Source: Nannobrachium achirus
Lineage: Eukaryota > Chordata > Actinopteri > Myctophiformes > Myctophidae
Direction of reading: 5' to 3'
Assembly: GCA_963921795.1 (NCBI GenBank)
Contig: OY997645.1
Span: 30,215,463-30,279,462, forward strand
Length of the DNA stretch: 64,000 nt
Shown here: positions 11,895 through 27,763 of the stretch, in pieces
Position numbering within the stretch: position 1 is the first letter of the stretch
Layout: the number at the start of each line of letters is the position of its first letter
Notes under the pieces: model-generated
The model's database searches: none
The model's input: only the letters and a program-made list of their open reading frames with translations
What the model was told of the DNA's origin: nothing
Translations under genes and position numbers: made by a program

Positions 11895-12044
11895 GCCTGA
11901 TTTACACTTGGTTGCTCACCACTGTCGTGCACCGAAAATAGCAGATTGTAAGTCTCACAACGCGTCGCATTGTGACGTGCTGTGAGCTTGTAGATCAGCT
12001 ATTTTCGGAGTGATGCACTGCCACACAGGTGTGTGTAAATTAGG
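11895..12044. mobile_element. Foldback element around hairpin module copy 6
   Basis: Outer arms GCCTGATTTACAC and GTGTAAATTAGGC form an outer inverted repeat with one mismatch. Between them lies the hairpin module at 11932-12008 (CCGAAAATAGCAG to CTATTTTCGG). The outer sequence is unlike the CAGTGGTTCTC hAT family, so the module sits in a different host repeat here. Confidence 0.7.
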
Positions 12045-12344
12045 CTTGGGTCTGCCTTGTCCTTCCGCCTGGTACCCACCGACTGCTCCTTCGTAGTCTC
12101 ACGCATGCACACATGCACGCACGCACACTCTTGTCGTTTCTATACAGGTTTCTAAAAATAGAACCTTTGGTCACACACACATTCAAACACACACACAGGC
12201 ACACTCACCACTTCCTGCTCATTGTTAGGTGACTGCACTGAGGTTGCCCTCAGCAACCGTCCATCTAGTAGGGATGCAGAGAAGAGGAGAAGCTAAGGAA
12301 TGGGAATGGAATAAAGGCGATGGACAGAGAGGGAGTGTGCGTGT

Positions 12345-12348
<4 letters not shown>

Positions 12349-12381
<33 letters not shown>
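12349..12381. repeat. (GA)n microsatellite
   Basis: About sixteen GA units at the left boundary of the repeat 12388-12811. Confidence 0.95.
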
Positions 12382-12383
<2 letters not shown>

Positions 12384-12387
12384 GAAG

Positions 12388-12811
12388 AACTTCAGGCCAA
12401 GGACCCCTTAGCTGAGAGGGAGATGAAGCAGGGACCCCCTCCCCTCTACATTCTCATCGATTTCATAGATAGATTCATATACCTTTTTGACACTTAACCA
12501 CTTAGAATCTTAAATCCTCAATAGGCCTACTTAGTAAACTTGACCTTTCACTCTGTACTTGGTCTGCTCTTTTTTACCTCTACACCAAACCGATTTTGAC
12601 AACCGACAAAAATAGCTGATCTACAAGCTTCCACAGAGCTTGTGGATCTGCTATTTTTGGCTAAAGTTCTCCTCAGACTCAGAGTATAGGGATGCGAGGG
12701 TTCAAGTTGTTCATTTAAAATAATTATCCTATCACACAAGGATTTGGCGGCCCCCCTGTAGTAACTCTGAGGACCCCATAGGGGTCCCGGACCCCCTGTT
12801 GAAGACCCCTG
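12388..12811 (-). mobile_element. hAT-like repeat (CAGGGGTCTTCAAC end)
   Basis: The right end reads GTTGAAGACCCCTG, ending at 12811. The interior includes GGACCCCATAGGGGTCCCGG and the hairpin module at 12607-12659. The inverted counterpart is at 62175-62402, which starts CAGGGGTCTTCAACGGGTGG. The left end here is diverged or lost next to the GA tract. Confidence 0.7.
12607..12659. repeat. Hairpin module copy 7, shortened
   Basis: CAAAAATAGCTGATCTACAA and its near-complement pair around a 7-base loop (TCCACAG). The upper stem is missing. It lies inside the CAGGGGTCTTCAAC repeat. Confidence 0.85.
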
Positions 12812-14237
12812 TCCTAAATTTGTGGTACTCTGTGGTACTCTTGTCTCTAACTTCATTATTCTTAGCTTTTCTACGCCTTTCCTTTTAGTGTCCTTCCATT
12901 TTCTGTCTCTCTCTTTCTCATCAGTCTCTCGCTCTCATTATTCTGTGCAGAAGATGAGTATTTGTGACACCATATCTCAGGCCTCACACTGCAACAAGGA
13001 CACTTGTTCCACTGTGAGCGAGATGATATTCTGATTTGGGTAGGTAAAAAAAGAAAAAACACCATTCAAGGTTACATCACTACTAATTGGCGTGGTGTGG
13101 GGGAAAAAGAAGAAGCTTGAAGTTAATATCTATACAAATTGTATGTAACTTTCCAGTTCTACCCTGAATTTGGAACCGGGTCTCCTGTGCAAGTGCTGCA
13201 AATTTTTGCCGCTGCGCTCCAAGTCAAAATTTGTGTCAAACCAAAAACAGGATTGGTGGAGTGGACCTTGAGGATTGTTCAAAATATGCTGGTTGTCCAG
13301 GGCTCAAAAAGATTGTTGGGAACCACAATTGAACCAACATTGAACCACCATTGAAACCTGCATTCCTTTCTCTTCTCTTCTCTTGCACCTTCTCTTCTCT
13401 TGCACCTTATCCCTGTGTTAATTTCCTCTGTTAATTAATTTCCATGTCTCTTCTGACAGCTGCTCTGTTCATCTATCTTTTCTTCGCCCTCCCCTCCACA
13501 GCTGTCCTGTGGGATGCGATGATGCTTTGACAGGCTTGGCGTCTGCTCTTGGAGGTGCTGTGGTATTTTCGGGCCATAGTGGTGGGGGCGGGTACAGGAA
13601 TAGTGTGTAGATTTGTAGTGTATTGTGTGGGGGTGGCATCTGGAGAGGGCTGGAATGACTGAGAGAAACTAGCGAGATTTATGCCATTGTGTAGACAGGA
13701 GGGAGCGAGGAGAGGTTGCGTAAGTTGGCTGCCAAGCTGCAGATTTAGCCCAGGCGCTCGCTCACGCATAATGTTGATGAGGACTGTCTCAGTCGTCAGA
13801 GCACGGGTATTTAAAGATTTGTGTGCGTGTGCATTGGCATGGGATGTGGAGTCTACATGTTTGTACTGACAGTCATTATTTACGCGATGTAATGAGTGTT
13901 AATTAAAAATGTTAGACGCAAGAGCTACGTTTCCATTTTCATTTTGTCCTTGTTTTTTTTGGCAATATGTTGTTAAATAAAGCTGTAAAAAGATGGTCAT
14001 GCAATGATGATGCCTTGTTGCGCCACAGTCAGTGACTATGTTAGTAAAACATCTGTGACTTTAGTCAACTTCTGTGTCACTGCAACCTTAATGAAACGCC
14101 TGGGTTCCCGAGGCTATGCCACCTCCATTGGCATCCGCTCATTTCCGTCTTTATCACATCACCAAACATGAGGCAGCCAGTAAGACTAGTGGCCTAGTTC
14201 AGATACATATTACATTTCTAGTCTACACTGGCAGCAG

Positions 14238-14365
14238 TGACTCAGGTCGTGTGGGAACTGGATGGTTCCCGGCCTCCTCCTGGCATGGTGTCACAAGTGA
14301 CCTTGAGCAAGGTTGCCTCTGCTTTTGCACACTGTAAAGCACTTTGCATAAAGGTGATATAGAAA
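14238..14365 (+). mobile_element. SINE-like fragment
   Basis: It contains GACCTTGAGCAAGGTTGCC, then CTGTAAAGCACTTTGCATAA and GATATAGAAATGCAG, matching the tail half of the repeat at 5396-5655 in diverged form. Confidence 0.45.
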
Positions 14366-14506
14366 TGCAGACCACTTTTGTCATCTTTTCTAACAGTTTT
14401 ACATCTCCTCTCTGGAGCTACATGCCACTTTATTGTGTGTGTGTGTGTGTGTGTGTGTGGGGGGGGGGGTTAACAAAAACTGCAATGATGCCTGTTATTG
14501 TGAGAC

Positions 14507-14788
14507 CAGTAAGACTCCCTAATCGGGAGATAAGCGACCGTCAGGTCGCATGTATAAACATTAATGGTCTCTGCAAAAAGCAACCTCATGGTGGCACAAG
14601 AAGAGGGGCATGTGAGAAATCAGGGGCGGAGGTTGTGGTTTGCTAGCCAAGGAGTGTGTGTTCAAAGTTTGGCATATAAGGGCAACAGTGCGGCAGTGCC
14701 GGAGATAAGAGTAGGGCCAAAAGTGTGGCGTGGCGTGACGTGACGGACAGCCGGTGGAGGTTTTAATAGTAACTGCGATCTGACGGTC
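14507..14788 (+). mobile_element. GCGACC-ended repeat, short copy
   Basis: It starts AGTAAGACTCCCTAATCGGG followed by AGATAAGCGACCG and ends near GATCTGACGGTCGC after GGAGGTTTTAATAGTAACTG. It is in the opposite orientation to 7329-8204 and far shorter, an internally deleted relative. Confidence 0.65.
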
Positions 14789-15149
14789 GCAACAAAGGCT
14801 CTATAGATCTATTCAATAAACGTTATAATTTATTTCTATATTTTGTATGTAAGCAGCAATTTTATCTATCAGTTATCTGCACAAAATTGAGTACACAATA
14901 TTATTGGACTGACATAATGATCTCAATATTAACCAGTGGACATTGAGAAAGGATATTGCACACCATGTGATTCTTTTTTTTCTTCTTTTTTTTTGTACCA
15001 CTTTTTCTTTTTTTCCCCAATTTAGTCGTCATGTCAGTTAATTCCTCCCCACACACATTTCTGTGTTGTCACTCCAGTGAGGAGCCCCCACCGGGAGGAT
15101 GTAGTACCTTCTTCCTACTCTCCCAAACACAGGGCAATTGTGTTCGTAT

Positions 15150-15246
15150 AGACACTCGACAAAGCCAGATGCACCACAGTGGATTTGAACCCACAACCTC
15201 TGTGGTGGTGGGCAGGGACTTTACCACTGTGCCACCCAAGCGCTAC
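15150..15246 (-). mobile_element. tRNA-derived SINE head, minus strand
   Basis: On the minus strand it reads a tRNA-like GGTGGCACAGTGGTAAAGTC and a perfect B-box GGTTCAAATCC, the internal promoter of RNA polymerase III. It is a SINE head rather than a tRNA gene, because no cloverleaf acceptor stem closes. Confidence 0.6.
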
Positions 15247-15479
15247 CGTGTGATTTTGCATTTGTTATGAAATGTTGTATCAGTGATGAGAACTTATGTT
15301 TGGGCTATTATTATAAAGCAGTGACTGAGTGTATGGGAATTATCAATATTTTTTTATTCATTGGATGGTGCAGCCCAAGAGACTTTGTACCATGTGAACT
15401 GGGTGTACTTACAAATTCCACAAATATGCTGCAGAATCCAATGAAATAAAAAAAAGGTCTTCTACTGAGAAAACACACC

Positions 15480-15605
15480 ATGTGGGGAACCAGAGCCCCT
15501 GGTTCAATTCCAGGCCAGGGTAGCAATGTCGATGTGTGTCCCTGAGCAAGACTCTTAACCCTTAATTGCTCACACGCTCCTTGTGGGCAGCGAATCAGCT
15601 GGGTT
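15480..15605 (+). mobile_element. SINE-like fragment
   Basis: It contains CTGGTTCAATTCCAGGCCAG (a B-box region) and CCTGAGCAAGACTCTTAACC, the same phrase order as the repeat at 5396-5655. Confidence 0.5.
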
Positions 15606-15660
15606 GGGCTGAAAATAATGAATTTCCCCCTTGGGAGGAAGTAAGTAACTATTATTATCG

Positions 15661-15689
15661 AAGGATTATGAGCTTGTAGATCTGCTTTC
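15661..15689. repeat. Hairpin module half-copy
   Basis: Right-arm fragment TGAGCTTGTAGATCTGCTTT, followed by GAGTACTTTTTCCACCACT. That second piece is the terminal repeat of the CAGTGGTG hAT family also seen at 37818-38164. Confidence 0.6.
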
Positions 15690-16417
15690 GTGAGTACTTT
15701 TTCCACCACTAGTAATAGTGACATCTGTGTGCTGATAGGTCACAACATGCAGATTGGTCATAGCCCCCCTGCTCCCACATGTGCTCAGGTTATTGAGTCA
15801 GACAGCTTGACATGTATATTCAAGGCACCATACAGGTGTGTTTATGAACTACAGGGACCAGCCAGCTGGTATCCTGTGTGAGGTCATCCACATGAAAAGG
15901 TGAATACTGATGTCATCAGTTCTTTAATAATCACACCACATGCCCCATGAGAGCAAGTTATTTACCATACGTTTACAGTATATTACAACTACTGGTGACC
16001 TCTGCAGGCAACCTTGTGAAAGGCAGGCAACAATGAGACACCATAGCATCTGGACTTGTTGTCTTGACCCTGTTCCTTCTATATATTCATTAGCAGGGTC
16101 AGTATTTCAATTATGGCCATACAATATGATTAACATATTCCTCGAAGGTTTTTCTTGATGCCTTCAAAACTGCTCTTGTCATAGAGAAGAAGCTTGATTT
16201 GAAGACAGTTGGAAGACATCACAGACTCAAACCTCCATTTTCTAAGCAAGATACTTGGAAAATGGGTAAATGGATGGAGTCAGGGGATGTGAGGCACGAA
16301 AAGGAAAATATGTTGGTTGTGTGATGGACTGATGGTGAGTATTCGACACACTTGCAGATCCGCTATTTTAGCATGCCCAAAATAGGGTCACCAAATAAAC
16401 CTGAAAATGTGTTTAGC

Positions 16418-16560
16418 ACAGTGGTTCACCTTTTGGCTCAAGACCCAAAATAGAAATTAGACTTTGCCCAGGACCCAAACTAGTGAAAATAGCGGATCTA
16501 CAAGCTCACAACATGCTGCGATTTGAGCTTAGAGATCTGCTATTTTCACAACTTCTTAAA
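16418..16560 (+). mobile_element. hAT-like fragment with hairpin module
   Basis: The left end is CAGTGGTTCACCTTTTGGC. The hairpin module at 16483-16549 has flanking GTGAAAATAGC and GCTATTTTCAC. I could not find the right end. A broken right half of another module lies at 16352-16375. Confidence 0.6.
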
Positions 16561-16579
16561 CATTTGTTCTCTAATTTAT

Positions 16580-18760
16580 GGAATTTCTTAAAATATTTTT
16601 TTAATCATGAACTTACTTGAAATCATTGCATTTAAATGAAAAATAAAAATATATAATGAAAACAACCAAATATTAAGGGACCCATAAATATGTGTTCGCG
16701 TCCCACAAATGGATGAAGACGAGGATGTGGAGAGAGAAAAGGGGTGAGGCATAGAAGCAGACTGTGTGGGTGCAGTAGGCCAGTGACGAAGGAGAGGGGA
16801 TGACAGGTGCAGGCGTTGCACATGGACCTCAGTACAAACCCCCATCTATCTCTTTATCGCTCCATCTCTTGATCCACCCACCACTCAATCCCTTTCTTTC
16901 ATCTACGATCCCACTTTATTCCTGCCTCTAAGTGGTCCCTGTAAAAAGAAAGGGGAAGGTGTGTGTGTGTGCGTGTGTGCGTGCATGCATGCGTGCTTGA
17001 GTCCTCAAAGATGGCAAAATGAGTGAAATTATTCAAAACTAGACTGCGCTCTGTCGAGGTGCCAACTTGCTCCTTGTGCACTCATGGCCATGTATGGCAG
17101 AGCGTGAAAGTACTGCTATCGGTGCTGGTTATGTGGGTATATGACGACACTTGACGTCACCGAGAACGCTTAGCTAAAGGCCCTGCCTTTGTACTGTCAG
17201 CCGGATACAGACAACACCAATTGCAGTACTTGCGTCCTCTGCTGGCACAAGTAACAGGAGTCTGTTTTGGGGCTATAGGATTCATAGGGTTTTTGTTAAG
17301 GTTAGGTCAGAGGTTGCCAGGTCGGGAATGAATTGCAGTCTATGGAAATCAGTCAAAAGTCCTCACAAGTACAGCAGTATGGGGTACGTGTTTGTGTGCA
17401 TGCATGTGTGCGTACATACTGCGCATGTGTGCGTACATGGTGTGGAGCAGTGTGGGAGACGGTGAGAATAAAAGAGACAAGCGTAAAAACAGAGTCAGGG
17501 GAATAATGAACCATTCTCATCTCATTCTCATTCTCACACTCTCTCTCTCTCTCTCTTGTCCCTCACTCTCTCAGCCTGGCAGTGGGCCTGCTAAAAGTAG
17601 GCACGGATTGACGCGATGCCTCTGTCTGAGTCACAGAGAGCTGTGTGAATACTAAAGCCCACTGATCACTTCCATGCAGTGAATGATAAATTTGAACTAT
17701 ACATTCCAAATTCTGGGCTTCAATGCTGACGTGTAGAAAACGCACTACAACGGAATAAGAAACAGAGCTGAAATCACATCTTGACGGAGTCTGTAATTAT
17801 AGAACCTTTGGAGTCATTCCAAATGCTTTACTCAGTCAAGCTCTCTTACAGCCCACAACAGACTCAGAAGTCTGACAATGATGCATAGATGGTTGGGGTG
17901 CTTCGGGAAATAAATTAGTCAAAGGTAAACATAACATAACTTTACTGTATATCAGAGAAAATGTTAAGATCAGACATGTGTAAAATAACCATTTTACACA
18001 TATTTCACCTCATGACATAACTCTGAGTTTCCCCCTTGAATAAGCAGCCAAACGTCTTCTTAAGCACAGGAGCTCTCAGTTCATCATCACATGCATCCAG
18101 TTTACAGGCAACTCTGTGCAGTCAAGGGCCGAATTAGGTCACATGCTTGGTCAATGCCAGCCAAACTCAGTTCTTGACCAACATGCAGGAGGATATAGAG
18201 TGCCAAATGACACAAAGGCAGCATGGTTGTGTTGTGGATGGAATATAGAATAAGAAAAACTCAATGACATTTATCAAATGGTAAATGGAGATCTGATAAC
18301 CAATGACACACAGAAAATGACACACTATTCTTCACATATATAACAACTCCTCCCTTTGTACTACAACGATGAGTGGTTACAACTGTGACATGCAGACAGC
18401 TTTGAGCCAGACAGGGTTGTTTATCAAATCCTGATGTGAGAAAATATTTTTCATTCCCTATGGCCACAACAGTGGGAATGGATCTGGGCCATGTTTTTCA
18501 CGAGGGGCTTTACCACGAGGGACTTTGGCCTTCAGTTTGTTGCGATAAATAATAACAGCTAGCTCAGAGATTGCAGACTAAATTCCTGAGACTAAATTGG
18601 GTTACACAAACTCTGATGTCTGGTTTTGCTATTTTGTTGCAAGATTTTGTTTTTTTCAATGAGCACTTTCATTTACAAGACTGAGGGAAAACAGAACCTA
18701 TTTTTCCACTATTTGAGCTTTTTGAGTCTTTTAGGACGTTCACACACAAGCACACACGCA
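16580..18760. other. Gene-free stretch
   Basis: No exon, tRNA or recognisable element is seen. Short GTGTGC and CT-rich tracts occur near 16960-16995 and 17535-17560. Confidence 0.5.
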
Positions 18761-18766
18761 TGCGCG

Positions 18767-18846
<80 letters not shown>
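18767..18846. repeat. (GC)n(AC)n microsatellite
   Basis: A CGCG run passes into a pure AC run. It directly abuts the hAT copy that starts at 18851. Confidence 0.95.
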
Positions 18847-18848
<2 letters not shown>

Positions 18849-18850
18849 AT

Positions 18851-19087
18851 CAGTGGTCCTCAAAGTACTCATTTTGAGGACTCATTTAGCTGGGGTCCTT
18901 TAGGGCCCCAGCTAAATATGTTAAGATCATCAAAATAAGTTAAACCACTACAAGGGTATGGACGGTCACACCTAACTTTGATTCTGCTTTGACTGCTTTT
19001 TGCAATGGTTTTCAATGGGAATGGAGCGTTTTGTTGCCAACCAAACGCTGTGTAGGCTACATGTCAATTTGGTTTTGAGAACCACTG
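18851..19087. mobile_element. Short hAT MITE without hairpin module
   Basis: A 237-base copy with ends CAGTGGTCCTCAAAG and GGTTTTGAGAACCACTG. Flanks CACAATAT and TGCAATAT agree at 6 of 8 bases, a decayed target-site duplication. It lacks the hairpin module, so the module is not an obligate part of such elements. Confidence 0.75.
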
Positions 19088-20990
19088 TGCAATATAAACA
19101 ACAAAGAAAGAAAATTCACACCAAAGAAAACTAAAATAAGTACTGCTACTTAATTTCATCCAATATATTAATATATTTCCATGCATCGGAAAACAAGCTC
19201 ATTTTCTTGTTACACAATGAGATCCTTTGTGGCTAGCTTGTAGCCTGCGGTGGGAGTGGTTGTTCCTCTCAAGAACCCCCTGTTTTTCCTCATTTACATT
19301 ACAGTGTTGCATGCCAAAAATCATAACCGTGTAGCCCATATATATATACCACATTTGTACAAAATAAACATGTTGGCAGAAAGATAACATCAAGGACCAT
19401 CATACAAAGCAATTGTTCTGATTTGTGGCTGATTGTTGCCATTCAAGCCATTACACTTCTTCAATTGCCTGGTCACCCCAATACAATTTAAGAGGATTAA
19501 ACTCATAAAAGTGCAGAATAGATGGACAGGAGCATCCCAGGCCACATATACTTTTGCATACATTTTAGTGTAGGCTACTTCTGGGATTGTGTTTCACATG
19601 ATACAAATAGCCTAACCTGAAGTAGGCTAATCCATTTCAAGTCCAAAACCTCAGCCTAATAATTCACAATACATTTTGCCAATAAAAAACAAAGTTATAA
19701 TAAATGCTGACAACAGAGGAATTCTAAAGTTGTAATGCTATTCAGACAAAATGCAGGCCGACTTCCAAGCATCCACTATAACAATCTGCTTCATACAAAT
19801 GTCACAGCCTCTTTTGATCAGCATATTGTTCTCTCAGTGGCTAAAACGGTGAATGTTTAAAGCAAGCAAAGACATGAGACTGTTTAGAAGAAAAAATGGT
19901 TTATTTGGGTATGTGCGGTGGGGGTAAAAAGACAGGTCAAATTTCTCTCAGATCGAGGTGGGGAAAGCCATGCAGTGAAAGTTATGTAATGTTGTTGGGG
20001 TGAGAAGCCAGAAGGGGTGTAAACAACACTACTCTGAAATGGGGCAGGCCTCTGGCCGTTGCCTGGTAACAAATATTTTGGGCAGGAAGACAGGGCAAAC
20101 ACGTCCCGCCTCCCAGAGGGAACGGGCCTGGCCTGAGTAGGGTGATAGTTAGTAGCTTCCCGAAAGCACGCTAAGAGACGGGGGCAAGCAAAACAAAGCA
20201 CACCGGGGTAATAGACAACAACACTTGTTGTCTAGATCTGGGTCAAGACAAGACATTAGCTTACTGTCTAGAAATATGTGCCCACAACCCAGACCCAGAC
20301 AGAAGGTAACAGGAGACCAAGAATCGAATTAAAATCCACAGCAACTAGGCTACTGCATTTAGTGGCAACATTATGAAGGTGGTTGTTTCATGTTTGAGGA
20401 TGTGTATATTAAGATAATTTAATTTAGTAAAAAGTAGGCCCATAATAAAATTAAAAAATTACCCGCACACCGTATCTGCACATGCACTGGACCACTTTTA
20501 TATTATTTTGTTTCGGTCACATAGATAGACATTCCTAAGGTTTTGTAAAAAGTAAAATATGGATTAATATCGCCATAATGGCAAAGAGGTTGTATTCCTG
20601 TATTCAATAGGCCTATGTGTGACACTATCTATCAACAATTTAGCGAAAACGTCTAAACCAAACATGGAAAGAAGTTATCGCAGGGTGGATTATTACAATG
20701 TTGTTAAGCATGCTGTCTGAAACACTGCAGTGTGGACGGTTAGCTTAGCTATGCCATACGTGAGCTATTCTAACGACGTTATGCAGAGCTCGTCGTCGTC
20801 ACGTTATCTGAAGTTATTCAGAGCAACACCGAGGGATAGTCTAGACGTGAGAGTATTTGTTTTAAAGCGCTGTAAAATATGACAAAACCACAAAATCGCT
20901 GCCGGTTAAACCTATGGGTTAAACGCTAAAAGTGCAGCAGCGCAGAAGCAGGAAGCCATGTTGTATGTTGCTCTAGTGGCCGCTGTCTGC
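19088..20990. other. Gene-free stretch upstream of the X-box region
   Basis: No coding exon is recognised. One minus-strand open stretch at 19884-20201 has no family resemblance I can see. A short palindrome (GACAACAACACTTGTTGTC) lies near 20215. Confidence 0.45.
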
Positions 20991-21012
20991 CGTTGCCTGT
21001 CACTCACAACCG

Positions 21013-21102
21013 GTTGCCACGGAAACCAGTTGCTAGGCGGCATAACAAAAAAAGACCTAGGCTGCGTCTTTACGTCACACGGAACGGCGTATCCAAGGCA
21101 AC
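21013..21102. promoter_or_regulatory. Paired RFX-type X-box motifs
   Basis: GTTGCCACGGAAAC at 21013-21026 and GTATCCAAGGCAAC at 21089-21102 both fit the imperfect palindrome bound by RFX factors. A third half-like site, GTTGCTAGG, lies just after the first. A CRE half-site (ACGTCAC) lies between them. No exon is recognised beside them, so the target gene is unknown. fosb starts 2.6 kb downstream. Confidence 0.4.
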
Positions 21103-21634
21103 AGAACGCTGTACACACATGCAGAAGACTCGTGGTGCGAAAAAAAGAAGAGGGAGAGAGAAAAAGCACATGGCCCATACTTTTACTGATCTACATGTCT
21201 TCAAATACATTTACTCGTTTCACTATACAATTCTTATTCTCTTAAAAAACTTTTAAATTGTTGTAACTAAAATTTTGATATAAATCAGGTGCATTCTGAG
21301 GCATTGGCCTATTAAATAGTTAGTTCCCATAAACGTGTTTGTGGGCATAGAGTTTATTAATAATTAGGTTGTGGCACTTGTGGGCCTTGATTTTTCATCC
21401 ACAAAAGTTAATGACAGCATTAGATCCTCGGCTGTGACGTTATAGCGCTGACTAATTGTTGTATATCCTAATAGCCTACCCCAACTCTTCCTCTCTTCAC
21501 GCCTGTGTATGCACGTCGTCGTGCGTCGTGCAACATGCCCGCCCCGTGACATTTTGGGATTTTGCGACATCACAAATAAACGTAGGCCCATTTCAGATTT
21601 TTCATTCATCCTTTTCCCGCATTTGCCTGTTTTA

Positions 21635-21653
21635 GCCCCCCCCCCCCCCCCCC
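21635..21653. repeat. Poly-C tract
   Basis: About seventeen consecutive C residues. Confidence 0.9.
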
Positions 21654-21822
21654 GACTCCCACCTGCCACATTCCCAGTGGCATGCTGAGCAGTGTAGGCT
21701 ACAACAATGAATCATTTTCTGTTCGACTGGGTGATGTTTGCGATGACAGTGTGGTATGGCGCTGCTTTCCGTCACTGCTGCCCACTGTTGATGTCGGAAT
21801 TACAGTATTGTCGTATTTTCTG

Positions 21823-21872
21823 GTAAAAAAAAAAAAAAAAAGAAAGAATGAAAGAAAGAAAGAAAGAAAGAA

Positions 21873-21943
<71 letters not shown>
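21823..21943. repeat. Poly-A / (GAAA)n / (CAGA)n compound microsatellite
   Basis: A poly-A run passes into AAGA units and then about eighteen CAGA units. Confidence 0.95.
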
Positions 21944-22085
21944 TAAACTGTTAAATGAATGAGGCTACCTGCATTACGAATTAATGTAGCCTATTCATAA
22001 ATTAGACTATGCTACATTGTAGTAGTAGAGTTTGATCATGCCTGAGTGTTGTTTTTTCTCCTCCTATTATTATTAATATTATTAA

Positions 22086-22149
22086 TTTTAACCTATTATT
22101 TAATTTCAATCCTATACAATTTATAGGATTGAAATTAAATAGGTTAAAA
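22086..22149. repeat. AT-rich inverted repeat
   Basis: TTTTAACCTATT on the left and AATAGGTTAAAA on the right, with inner arms TTTAATTTCAATCCTATA and TATAGGATTGAAATTAAA around a 5-base loop. One arm carries an extra three bases. It is unrelated in sequence to the hairpin module. Confidence 0.85.
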
Positions 22150-22756
22150 ATTAAGTAGCCTATTTGGACATAATGAACTAATGTAGCAGACAAAATGTCT
22201 TCCTATCCTCTCATTCATTCTACTTACATAAGTGGAGATTGGAGAACTCCCGACTCCGAGGGCGTGCCGTGAGAAACTTTACAGGGATATCCCCTCCTTT
22301 GACGGGATTCCTTCCTCGAGCGAGCGCAGCCCTGCTTCCTTGCATAATATATGGGTCAAGGGCATGGGATGGCCAAGTGGCCAACTATTTCACAACGTCA
22401 CTTTACTCGATTCAGGAAACACCGCCGCTGCCTAAAATACCTTTTATAGAGGGATTGAAGAGAATGTCGAATTTCAAACAACATGAACCTATAAAGATCT
22501 AAAATGAACATTTAACGTATCATAAATACTTTGATGTCTTATTATAGACCTAATTGGCTACACATGACACGAATAAAACATAATAATTTAACTGAAATGG
22601 AACAGAATTTATAGTAAATTATTAATTAGATTTGTTCAACTTTCACCCAGCAATTTCACCCTTGATAATGGAAGTATAGGTAACTATTACTATTAGAGTT
22701 TATACAAGTGAAGTAGACCTAGCGGTTATTTTTGTAAACAAATCGATGTTTCCTGA

Positions 22757-22906
22757 AATAGACCTTTTCACACCATAAACATTCTAAATGGATCCAAGTT
22801 TATTTCCTGTCGCAGCGTTTGTGTTGTGAATATCGATAGCTGACAGGAAATAAACTTGGACCCAAGCTGTTCCCTAGCAACGCAATTGAATTCCACAAGG
22901 TCTATT
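22757..22906. mobile_element. Small inverted-repeat element upstream of fosb
   Basis: Outer ends AATAGACCTT and AAGGTCTATT. Inner arms AAGTTTATTTCCTGTC (22796-22811) and GACAGGAAATAAACTT (22842-22857) pair perfectly. It also holds CCTAGCAACGC, an X-box-like half. This is probably a MITE; no target duplication is clear. Confidence 0.6.
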
Positions 22907-23023
22907 CCCTTTTAGAAATTGTTAGACGGTGAGAAATATCTCGTGGTTGTGATAGTAAAAAAAAACTATTATTATCCGTCAGCAGGCAAGCCAGTAGCCT
23001 ATTTCAGTGGGAGAGGGATTCCC

Positions 23024-23086
23024 TCACGTCACCAAGGATACACAACAAACAGCAGAACCCAGTCCATATATGGGCACGTACGTCAG
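23024..23086. promoter_or_regulatory. fosb: CArG box and CRE half-sites, putative fosb promoter
   Basis: A perfect CArG box, CCATATATGG, lies at 23064-23073, 653 bases before the fosb start codon. TCACGTCA at 23024-23031 and TACGTCAG at 23079-23086 are CRE-like. Fos-family promoters are known to respond to SRF/TCF and CREB through such sites, so immediate-early control is inferred. The transcription start is not determined. Confidence 0.6.
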
Positions 23087-23725
23087 CGGAACACCGAAGG
23101 CGGTACCTTAGTAGCTTGAAATGGTTTTGAGATGCGATGGGGATTTCATTCATAAGACTTGAGCTATCCGAGGTCCCCGTTACTATAACGTTCCTCGGAG
23201 TACACTTAACACATAGCAGACTTTACATGGATCTATAACTGCATGTTTCGGTTCTTGGATTTAAAGCAGTTTGCAACATCTGGAGTTACTTCCCTTCCGA
23301 GGGAACTGGATTACCTTCTTCATGCAACTCTTTTGGAAAGAAACCAAGAACATCTTACAAGACTCTACCAAAAAGATCAACTTCGGTAAGTCAGTCTTTG
23401 CTTCAGCTATCTGTTGTTTGATGCAATTTCACAAAGTTTGCTCAGGTACCGGCGTATCGCTCTATGAAAAACAATGCTAGCTAGCTGTATGAACTTGATA
23501 ACGGGAGTTACGGAGTAACGGGACAGTGGCGATTATGAAGCAATTATACCGTTTATTAGAGCAAAGCTTTGACAAATATGGAAGCATTATAACATATACT
23601 GTATCTTTCCTGCATATGTTGCTATTCAACACTGGCTGTGCCTCTGCTATTCCACGACTGCAGGTGATACCGCACTTTCTCCGGGAACTGTAGGTTTCAC
23701 GTTCACTCTCGCTCCCTCCGGGGAA

Positions 23726-27763
<4,038 letters not shown>

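Noticed and set aside
15150-15246. Possible tRNA gene on the minus strand
   Set aside because: A-box-like and B-box sequences are present, but no complete cloverleaf with acceptor stem can be drawn, and it fits a SINE head.
20912-21178. Open frames on both strands around the X-boxes
   Set aside because: Neither frame shows a recognisable protein family or splice context, and they overlap the motif cluster.
23386-23667. Possible 5'UTR intron of fosb (GTAAGT near 23385, CTGCAG near 23667)
   Set aside because: Both motifs are plausible, but nothing in the sequence shows they are used and the coding start does not depend on them.
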